Below are positions 56,393 to 64,000 of a DNA stretch of 64,000 nucleotides, piece by piece. Position 1 is the first letter of the stretch. Every line of letters starts with the position of its first letter. The stretch is from assembly GCF_003316875.1 (NCBI RefSeq), contig NZ_QMIL01000002.1:62001-126000 (forward strand), written 5' to 3'. The notes under the pieces are model-generated. The model had not been told where the DNA came from and made no database searches. It was given only the letters and a program-made list of their open reading frames with translations. Both the position numbers and the translations under genes were made by a program. This DNA comes from Aliidiomarina celeris. Its GTDB lineage: Bacteria > Pseudomonadota > Gammaproteobacteria > Enterobacterales > Alteromonadaceae.

Positions 56393-56913
56393 TAAATGGG
56401 TTGCCCCGCACGTTCAGCTAATTTCGCTTCTTTTTCCAGCTTCTTGCGAATACGGTCACGTTTTAGCGGTGATAAATAGTCGACAAAAAGCTTGCCGTTT
56501 AAATGGTCAATTTCATGCTGAATGCAAATAGCCAAGAGGCCGTCGGCTTCACGAATAAACTCATCCCCATTACGGTCGAGGGCTTTTACCTTAATGGTGC
56601 CCGCACGCTCTACTTTGGCGTAAACACCGGGGAAACTTAGGCAGCCTTCTTCGTTTTCAAAATGACCGTCTTGTTCCACAATCTCAGGATTAATAAACAC
56701 CAAGGGCTCGTCTTGGTTTTCGCTGCAGTCGGCAATGAAAAGCCGCTTGTGAACATTCACTTGGGTAGCTGCAAGCCCGACACCGGAAGCGCCGTACATG
56801 GTTTCAAACATGTTGTCGATGGTTGCACGCAGGGCGTCGTCTACTTCGGCCACAGGTTGTGCAACTGTGCGTAAACGTTCGTCTGGGTAGCGTAGAATTG
56901 CCATGGTCGCCAT
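56392..56913 (-). CDS. def: Peptide deformylase
   Basis: Def removes the formyl group from nascent peptides. The 173-residue metalloenzyme has all three motifs: [16 protein letters not shown] and the metal-binding QHEIDHLNG. The ATG at 56913 follows GAGGTGA; a second ATG three codons in is also possible. It is first in def-fmt-rsmB-trkA. Confidence 0.97.
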   Translation of the reverse strand: MATMAILRYPDERLRTVAQPVAEVDDALRATIDNMFETMYGASGVGLAATQVNVHKRLFIADCSENQDEPLVFINPEIVEQDGHFENEEGCLSFPGVYAKVERAGTIKVKALDRNGDEFIREADGLLAICIQHEIDHLNGKLFVDYLSPLKRDRIRKKLEKEAKLAERAGQPI

Positions 56914-57091
56914 AAGCTCACCTCGTTTATTTGATCAACCTTTATTTTAACGGGTCAAGCGCTGAAAAGACAGTGCTTGCCTTGTTGAAAGCACTGAACC
57001 GCGCTAACTTTTCTACCGTAAACAAAAGCTTCGCCGTTATCGGTAAAAACCGATTGTGGCTATCGACCTAGGTTATCGACCGGAGGCGTTC

Positions 57092-58219
57092 ATGGATTGG
57101 AACGAAGGTTTACTTGAGCAATGGTTAAAGCTCTATTTTGCTCCGCGGAAGTTGCAGCGGCTAATACGGCAGCAGTGGCAGGCGGGTGTGCCGGCGGACT
57201 GGCGCAGGCCACTTACAGAAATTAACATCTTTTGGCAAAAGCAGCTTCCGGAGGTTTGCCCCAATACAGTGACCAAACTCGCGCGTTGGTTGCGCGACGA
57301 AGAGCATTCAGAAAAGCGTGGATTATTGCTTTTCGGGGGGCCCTTATACCCGCCGTTATTGCAGCAAATTGACGACCCTCCTTTGTTGCTCTGCTATGAA
57401 GGTTCAATTGAATGCTTACGGCTTCCTCAATTGGCTATGGTCGGCAGCCGCAATGCAACTGAATTGTCGTTACAGCTGGCGCGTGAGTTTGCAACTGAGC
57501 TCGCAGCGCAGGGGGTGAGTGTGGTCAGCGGTATGGCGCTTGGCATTGACAGTGCGAGCCACCGAGGTTGTTTACAAAAAGCATTGCCCACAGTGGCGGT
57601 GCTCGGCTGTGGCATCGATCAGTGTTACCCGCCACGTGCACGGGAATTAAAGCAAGACATTATTCGTTATGGTGTGGTGCTGAGCGAATATTTACCCGGA
57701 ATGCCGGTGAAAACTGAACATTTCCCCGCACGAAACCGTATAATAAGTGGCTTAAGTTACGCTGTAATTATAATTTGCGCACGCCGCAGAAGTGGTACAT
57801 TGATTACCGCCCGTTTAGCTGCAGAGCAGGGGCGCGACATTTTCGCTGTGCCGCACAATGTTCGAGAGCCCGAAGGGCAGGGTTGTAATCAACTCATACA
57901 GCAAGGCGCTAAGTTAGTGATGAGCGCCGCCGATATATTAGTAGAGTGCGAGAGTTGGTTTGCATGCGAGCCCACGAATGTGACAGCAAGCGAACTCTTA
58001 CAGCAAGAAACACAGCAAGAAATGCAGCAGGAAATATTCGCTACGGGCTTGGCAAAGCCGGAAATGTTAGCTAACGTAGGATTTGAAACCACACCGTTCG
58101 AAACCTTTGTGCAACGCAGCGGATTGTCGGTTTCACAAGCAACAAATGAGCTCATTGAGTTAGAGCTTGATGGATGGATTAAAGCAGTCGCTGGCGGCTA
58201 CGCTAGAGTGAGGAGGTAA
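57092..58219 (+). CDS. dprA: DNA-processing protein DprA (Smf)
   Basis: DprA protects incoming single-stranded DNA and loads RecA during transformation. It is conserved even in non-competent bacteria. The 375-residue protein has a SAM-like N-terminus, the Rossmann domain ([54 protein letters not shown]) and a C-terminal winged helix. GGAGG precedes the ATG at 57092; an upstream GTG lacks a ribosome site. A Gln-rich patch [11 protein letters not shown] links the two domains. Confidence 0.95.
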   Translation: MDWNEGLLEQWLKLYFAPRKLQRLIRQQWQAGVPADWRRPLTEINIFWQKQLPEVCPNTVTKLARWLRDEEHSEKRGLLLFGGPLYPPLLQQIDDPPLLLCYEGSIECLRLPQLAMVGSRNATELSLQLAREFATELAAQGVSVVSGMALGIDSASHRGCLQKALPTVAVLGCGIDQCYPPRARELKQDIIRYGVVLSEYLPGMPVKTEHFPARNRIISGLSYAVIIICARRRSGTLITARLAAEQGRDIFAVPHNVREPEGQGCNQLIQQGAKLVMSAADILVECESWFACEPTNVTASELLQQETQQEMQQEIFATGLAKPEMLANVGFETTPFETFVQRSGLSVSQATNELIELELDGWIKAVAGGYARVRR

Positions 58220-58224
58220 AAAAG

Positions 58225-58701
58225 ATGTTCGATATCCTCATGTATTTGTTTGAGAACTATATCCATTCGGAAATGGAAGTTGTTGTCGACCACGAGGAAT
58301 TAACCGACGAGTTAACCCGAGCAGGTTTCCATTCGCAGGAGATCTCGAAGGCCTTGGCATGGCTTGAACGGCTTGCTGATTTGCAAGACAGCCAAGAAAA
58401 GCCGTATCTCATACAGTCGGCGCCGGCAAGCTCATTTCGGGCGTATACCCCAGAAGAAGTGGCACGCCTAGACAGTCCTAGTCGCGGGTTCTTAATGTAC
58501 TTGGAACAAATTGGAGTGCTCGACTTCACCACTCGTGAAATGGTGCTCGACCGGGTGATGGAGCTTGATACTGCTCAATTTTCACTCGACGACTTAAAGT
58601 GGGTGGTGCTTATGGTGCTGTTCAACGTGCCAGGGCACGAAGACGCCTACTCTCGAATGGAAGAGCTACTGTTCGAGGAACCCGAAGGCTTTATGCATTG
58701 A
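58225..58701 (+). CDS. smg: Smg family protein (DUF494)
   Basis: This 158-residue protein has the family start [16 protein letters not shown] and the conserved end [19 protein letters not shown]. It is usually found next to dprA, as here (five bases apart). The function is not established. Confidence 0.93.
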   Translation: MFDILMYLFENYIHSEMEVVVDHEELTDELTRAGFHSQEISKALAWLERLADLQDSQEKPYLIQSAPASSFRAYTPEEVARLDSPSRGFLMYLEQIGVLDFTTREMVLDRVMELDTAQFSLDDLKWVVLMVLFNVPGHEDAYSRMEELLFEEPEGFMH

Positions 58702-58720
58702 GTGTTTGGGGTGAAGGCAA

Positions 58721-59242
58721 ATGAGCGACCCCAATCAGCAGTGCCCGAAATGCGGTGAGGCACTTAAGATTCTGCATTCCGGAAAACATTCTTTTTGGGG
58801 GTGCAGCGCGTATCCAGGCTGCACTTATACCCGTTCCTTACACGAAAAAACCGATTTTGAGCCGCAACCTTTACCCGGCCAAGTGTGCCCCGACTGTGGT
58901 GCTGAACTGCTATTAAAAAAAGGCAAATATGGGTTTTTTGTGGGCTGTTCAGCGTTCCCCGATTGCCACTACATGCTCGACCCGAACGCACCCGCCGAAC
59001 AAAATGCACCCCGTTGCCCGGTGTGTAAGAAAGGCCACTTGGTGCTTAGAACCAGCAAGTACGGCAAATCATTTTATGCGTGCGACGCTTATCCTAAATG
59101 CAAGTATTCACTGCATGATGAGCCGGTGGCAGAAAAGTGCCCGGAGTGTGGTTGGGGTGTATTAACCAAGCATAAACTTCATGGTCGCGAGTCGCTGCGT
59201 TGTCCGCAAAAGGAATGCGGCTATAAGCGAGAGCCGATATAA
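58721..59242 (+). CDS. yrdD: Topoisomerase-type zinc-ribbon protein (YrdD-like)
   Basis: This 173-residue protein is made of four C4 zinc ribbons of the kind at the C-terminus of topoisomerase I. They are CPKCGEALK...CSAYPGC, CPDCGAELL...CSAFPDC, CPVCKKGHL...CDAYPKC and CPECGWGVL...CPQKEC. It has no topoisomerase domain and probably binds single-stranded nucleic acid. It sits between smg and tsaC, the usual place in relatives. Confidence 0.92.
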   Translation: MSDPNQQCPKCGEALKILHSGKHSFWGCSAYPGCTYTRSLHEKTDFEPQPLPGQVCPDCGAELLLKKGKYGFFVGCSAFPDCHYMLDPNAPAEQNAPRCPVCKKGHLVLRTSKYGKSFYACDAYPKCKYSLHDEPVAEKCPECGWGVLTKHKLHGRESLRCPQKECGYKREPI

Positions 59243-59280
59243 TCCATATCTTTATTCCTTAAGTTCGAGAACAAGCCACT

Positions 59281-60794
<1,514 letters not shown>

Positions 60795-60868
60795 AGCACG
60801 CAAATTTGCCAGTTTGAAGAATCCGTTATAAGCTGCATCTGTTTGAATTTTAAACAGGATGAGAAGCA

Positions 60869-61510
60869 ATGAGTGCGGGATTCTTTTTAATTGTTGTAAT
60901 TGTAGTTGTAATCGTTGTTTGGACCCTTAAAAAGGGCTCGGGCACCAAAGCAAGCGACGCAACAGCGGAGCCACTAGAAAAACCGGAACAAGAGCCAGCG
61001 CCGGAACTGGAACAGAAATCGAACTCTGAGTCGGAGCCTGAACCAGAGCCAAAACCAGAGCCGAAGCAAGAACCGGAACAAGAAAAGGCTCCGCAGGTTG
61101 CGTCACTCACGGAGTGGCCGGAGGAAATAGCCGAACGCGTACAGTCGCTCGCCGCCGAGCAAGACGCGCTGACTCGCCATCGTATTTTTACTCAGCTTAC
61201 GGAACTGACCTATAAGAATCGTAAGCAGCCGCTTATGCGCGACGCCTGTAAAACCTTGTCAGCACAGCATATAGAAGCGTTTGCAGACATTGTTGAGCCC
61301 TTGAAAGACAGCAATGGCGGCAAGCTACCGCAAGTGATGACCTTCCAGAACTACGCCAACTTATTGCTCGAAGACCAGCAGTTTGACGAGGCCGTGAGCG
61401 TGTGCGAAAAGGCCCTTGAATTCGGTCTCGACGACAAAACACAAACGGGCTTTAACGGTCGTATTGAGCGCATACGTGCAAAACAGCAGAAAGCCAATTC
61501 AGGCGCTTAA
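60869..61510 (+). CDS. Membrane-anchored acidic Pro/Glu-rich protein of unknown function
   Basis: I do not recognise this 213-residue protein. It has one N-terminal membrane helix (about 4-19, GFFLIVVIVVVIVVW) and a low-complexity Glu/Pro/Lys spacer (about 34-76) made of EP and KPE repeats. A helical C-terminal domain (about 80-205) includes a TPR-like unit NYANLLLEDQQFDEAVSVCE. The layout resembles envelope tether proteins: anchor, extended spacer, binding module. A ribosome site GATGAGAAG is present. It is convergent with the haemoglobin gene, overlapping it by four bases at the 3' ends. Confidence 0.75.
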   Translation: MSAGFFLIVVIVVVIVVWTLKKGSGTKASDATAEPLEKPEQEPAPELEQKSNSESEPEPEPKPEPKQEPEQEKAPQVASLTEWPEEIAERVQSLAAEQDALTRHRIFTQLTELTYKNRKQPLMRDACKTLSAQHIEAFADIVEPLKDSNGGKLPQVMTFQNYANLLLEDQQFDEAVSVCEKALEFGLDDKTQTGFNGRIERIRAKQQKANSGA

Positions 61511-61917
61511 GTATTGATCATGTGGTGCGCTAGCGCGGTGAAGCGCTGGCGCAGTTCATGGCGTAAATCGTTATCGGCGACCTGCTCGTTTAATGTTTGA
61601 TACATGCAGTGTAGCCACTGATCACGCATGTTAATGTCGATTTGAAAAGGTAAATGCCGCGCGCGCAAACGTGGGTGGCCATATTTTTCTTCAAATAGCC
61701 CTGGCCCGCCTAGCCAACCACTTAAAAATTCGAAAAATTTCTGCCGAATGGTGTCTAATGGTTGCGGATGTAACGCTAATAGTTCACCTGCGACCGGATC
61801 TGTGCTCATAATATCGTAAAAGCGTTCGGCAATTGCCCGCACTTGAGCTTCGCCACCGAGCCGTTCATAAGGTGTTGCTGGTAATCTCGACTGGCCTGTA
61901 AGGAATTTTTTAAACAT
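61507..61917 (-). CDS. Group II truncated haemoglobin
   Basis: This 136-residue haem protein has the segments YERLGGEAQVRAIAERFYDI, FFEFLSGWLGGPGLFEEKYG and HPRLRARHLPFQID (proximal His). RDQWLHCM carries the Trp typical of group II. Such proteins bind O2 or NO or aid electron transfer. No ribosome site precedes the ATG at 61917. That ATG overlaps the aroE start on the other strand, so this gene may be leaderless or weakly translated. Confidence 0.92.
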   Translation of the reverse strand: MFKKFLTGQSRLPATPYERLGGEAQVRAIAERFYDIMSTDPVAGELLALHPQPLDTIRQKFFEFLSGWLGGPGLFEEKYGHPRLRARHLPFQIDINMRDQWLHCMYQTLNEQVADNDLRHELRQRFTALAHHMINT

Positions 61918-62746
61918 GATTCAGTTAGCTGTTTTTGGTGAGCCGATACGCCATAGTTTGTCGCCGCAAATACATCAACAATTTGCGGAGCAAGCCGGCT
62001 TACGAATTGACTATCGCCGCATTCTAACACCGCCGGAGCAGTTAACGAAAAACTTCCAGCGGTTTGTTAAAGAAGGAGGCGTTGGTGCCAACATAACACT
62101 CCCGCTTAAAGAGTTGGCGCTTACGTTGGCCGATGAGTTAGACCCCTTGGTTCAGCAAACAGGGGCTTTGAATACTTTAAGGCAAGTAGGCAACAAATGG
62201 CTTGGCAGTAATACGGATGGTGTAGGGTTGGTGAAGGACTTGCAGCGTTTCTGCGGCCCGTTAACCGGCATGCGTGTGCTATTAATTGGAGCCGGCGGTG
62301 CGGCACGAGGCGTTGCGCCACCCCTTGTGGCTGCGGGGATTGAACACCTCCATGTGGTGAATCGAACGCCAGAGCGCGCAGAACAATTAGTGCGTAGTAT
62401 TTTTCAAGCGTCGGAGCCGGTCTCCGCGGGTGCTCTCACCAGTATGCCAAACCCTCATTTTGACATTGTTATTAATGCGACCGCGAGCGGTTTGCAGCAA
62501 GAGCGACCACCGATTTCTGAACGTGTGCTGCGCGGCAAACCCTTGTGCTACGACATGGTGTATGGCGACAAAGCTACAGCGTTTATGCAATGGGCAACGG
62601 GCCATGGTTGTAAAGTACAGGACGGCCTTGGCATGTTGATCGGGCAAGCAGCGGAAAGCTTTCGGCTGTGGACAGGGGTGACACCCGATACCAGCTCAGT
62701 GATGGCGTTACTTCGCCGGCAAAACGGGCTCTGGAGCGCACCATGA
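61916..62746 (+). CDS. aroE: Shikimate dehydrogenase
   Basis: AroE reduces 3-dehydroshikimate with NADPH in aromatic amino acid synthesis. The 276-residue protein has the substrate motif RHSLSPQIH and the catalytic Lys in NITLPLKE. The Rossmann loop is IGAGGAARGVAPPL, followed by NATASGL and GLGMLIGQAAESF. AAGGA lies 13 bases before the ATG. It overlaps the next gene by ATGA. Confidence 0.96.
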   Translation: MIQLAVFGEPIRHSLSPQIHQQFAEQAGLRIDYRRILTPPEQLTKNFQRFVKEGGVGANITLPLKELALTLADELDPLVQQTGALNTLRQVGNKWLGSNTDGVGLVKDLQRFCGPLTGMRVLLIGAGGAARGVAPPLVAAGIEHLHVVNRTPERAEQLVRSIFQASEPVSAGALTSMPNPHFDIVINATASGLQQERPPISERVLRGKPLCYDMVYGDKATAFMQWATGHGCKVQDGLGMLIGQAAESFRLWTGVTPDTSSVMALLRRQNGLWSAP

Positions 62747-64000
62747 ATATTGAGCAGTTATTGATTCTGGCCATACTAACGGCAACCGTAGTGCTTTTCA
62801 TTTGGGGCAAATACCGCCACGACGTGGTTGCGGTGTTGGCGTTAACGGCCTGTGTGGTGGTGGGGCTCATTCCAAGTGAGCTGGTATTTTTGGGCTTTAG
62901 CCACCCTGCAGTGATTACCGTAGCTTGTGTGCTGGTGTTGAGTTATAGCTTGCAGGCAACCGGCGCGATAGACGTGGTGGCATACAAATTAAGCCCTCGT
63001 TCGTCGAGCCCGACCAAAACCATCGCAGCGCTCACAGCTCTCGCGGCTTGTATGTCGGCTTTTATGAATAATGTAGGGGCCATGGCGTTACTGATGCCGG
63101 TTGCTATTCAACTCGCCTCACGATTAGGAATAGCGCCGGGCCAGGTACTCATGCCCATTTCCTTTGGTGCTATTTTAGGCGGTATGACGACACTCGTTGG
63201 AACACCACCGAATCTTATTGTGGCTGGCTTTCGCGCTGAATATTCAGACCAAGGGTTTGGTATGTTCGCCTTTACGCCTGTGGGTGGCGCCGTTGCGGTT
63301 ATTGGCGTGATCTTTTTAGCGGCTTTTGGCTGGCGCTTGGTGCCTGCGCGGCAACGGACAGACGCTGATAGTTTTGACACGGGCCGTTATTTAACGGAAG
63401 TGAAAGTGGTTGGCGGCGGCAAAGCAGAGGGGCAAACCATTTGGGATTTAGAGCGGCTACTCGAAGACTCTGACGCACAGTTGTTAGGTATGGTTCGAGA
63501 CGGCGAAAAGGTGATAACACCGCACTGGAACAAAAAGCTGAAAGAAGGCGACTTGCTGATGATTGAAGCAGAGCCGGAAAAGCTCAGCCAAATGCTGTCG
63601 AATATTGGCTTACGTTTATTGGAAAACGTGCGCCCAGAGCCGAAGGCAGGCAGCGAAGACCTTGGCGAAATAGAAAACGTTGAACGGCTTGACCAAGATG
63701 GACCTACGGCCGACTATTCTCATGTTAAAGAGCAGGTTTCAGCGCAAAATGCGACACCCGACATTCCTACCAAGGGCAGGAGCCGTTGGTTCGATCGTCG
63801 CGTTACCGTGAGCAGTGAGCGAACCTTACGAGGTGTGCAGGTGGGCTTGCGTGACCCAAACCAACCCGCTGCAGCAGACGCCCCGCGCGGTTCTGACAGT
63901 AGTGAAATTGTGTTGGTTGAAATGGTGGTGTTGCCCGACGCGAAAATAGCGAATCAAACTGCACAGGAGTTGCAGTTACGCTCTCGTTATAATTTGAACA
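62743..64000 (+). CDS. SLC13-type permease with internal RCK_C/TrkA-C domain, 3' end cut off
   Basis: The frame opens at the ATG overlapping the aroE stop and continues to the window edge (419 codons). Membrane helices occupy about 1-205, with the transport signature GGMTTLVGTPPNLIVAG and the mid-helix SAFMNNVGAMALLMPV. A cytoplasmic RCK_C-like domain (about 215-295, LLGMVRDGEKVITPHW) follows. A charged linker leads to the start of a second RCK_C-like unit at about 385. Family members move sulfate or dicarboxylates; the substrate here is not predictable. The C-terminal helices should lie beyond the edge. Confidence 0.88.
   Translation, partial: MNIEQLLILAILTATVVLFIWGKYRHDVVAVLALTACVVVGLIPSELVFLGFSHPAVITVACVLVLSYSLQATGAIDVVAYKLSPRSSSPTKTIAALTALAACMSAFMNNVGAMALLMPVAIQLASRLGIAPGQVLMPISFGAILGGMTTLVGTPPNLIVAGFRAEYSDQGFGMFAFTPVGGAVAVIGVIFLAAFGWRLVPARQRTDADSFDTGRYLTEVKVVGGGKAEGQTIWDLERLLEDSDAQLLGMVRDGEKVITPHWNKKLKEGDLLMIEAEPEKLSQMLSNIGLRLLENVRPEPKAGSEDLGEIENVERLDQDGPTADYSHVKEQVSAQNATPDIPTKGRSRWFDRRVTVSSERTLRGVQVGLRDPNQPAAADAPRGSDSSEIVLVEMVVLPDAKIANQTAQELQLRSRYNLN

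Noticed and set aside
57624-57645. CACGTG core in dprA as a parS site
   Set aside because: The flanks do not follow the TGTT...AACA symmetry of parS.

Overview
This window is a chromosomal origin region of a gammaproteobacterium, most likely an alteromonad-type marine bacterium (Idiomarinaceae or a relative). The evidence is gene order and full-length housekeeping proteins: glmS-glmU next to a complete atp operon, parB-parA-rsmG-mnmG, an E. coli-type oriC between mnmG and mioC, then mnmE-yidC-yidD-rnpA-rpmH divergent from dnaA-dnaN-recF-gyrB, followed by glyS-glyQ, tag, fadA-fadB, slt, pepQ, trkH/trkA, rsmB-fmt-def, dprA-smg-yrdD-tsaC-hemF and aroE. This order resembles the Shewanella/Idiomarina origin neighbourhood. 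The family assignment is an inference from order; no rRNA is present.

Layout. (1) 1-3.9 kb: a defence island on the minus strand immediately downstream of glmS, the classic Tn7 target position. It holds an AbiH-family gene whose start codon reads ACG, a small Cas2/SinR-like protein, a one-TRD (half-size) HsdS, HsdM and the start of a DinD gene that runs off the left edge. (2) 4-15 kb: glmS, glmU, a small outer-membrane protein and the nine-gene F1Fo ATP synthase operon. (3) 15-20.3 kb: parB, parA, rsmG, mnmG, oriC with 12 GATC sites and DnaA boxes, and mioC. (4) 20.3-27.1 kb: an accessory cassette between oriC and the mnmE-dnaA block: SulP anion transporter, tandem-Usp protein, PGPGW-like membrane protein, DAACS symporter, patatin-like lipase, a solitary FlgO-type lipoprotein, and a yybP-ykoY manganese riboswitch driving mntP. 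(5) 27.1-37.4 kb: mnmE, yidC, yidD, rnpA, rpmH, dnaA, dnaN, recF, gyrB, with two parS-type palindromes inside recF and a third that also forms the gyrB terminator. (6) 37.4-47.7 kb: a structured non-coding element, glyS-glyQ, tag, a membrane XRE regulator divergent from a lipoprotein hydrolase, GNAT, tusA-like gene, REP-like palindromes, fadA-fadB. (7) 47.7-64 kb: slt, pepQ, trkH/trkA, tRNA and translation-initiation genes, dprA, tsaC, hemF, an unknown acidic membrane-anchored protein, truncated haemoglobin, aroE and a 3'-truncated SLC13-type permease.

How it works together. The ParB encoded here very probably loads on the parS sites in recF and after gyrB, 15-18 kb from oriC, so initiation (DnaA, oriC), segregation (ParABS) and core replication (DnaN, RecF, GyrB) lie within about 22 kb. 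Genes left of oriC are read away from it. The rpmH-to-mnmE block right of oriC is read towards it.

The most unusual parts are the island at 1-3.9 kb and several small non-coding elements. The rest is well-understood core genome.
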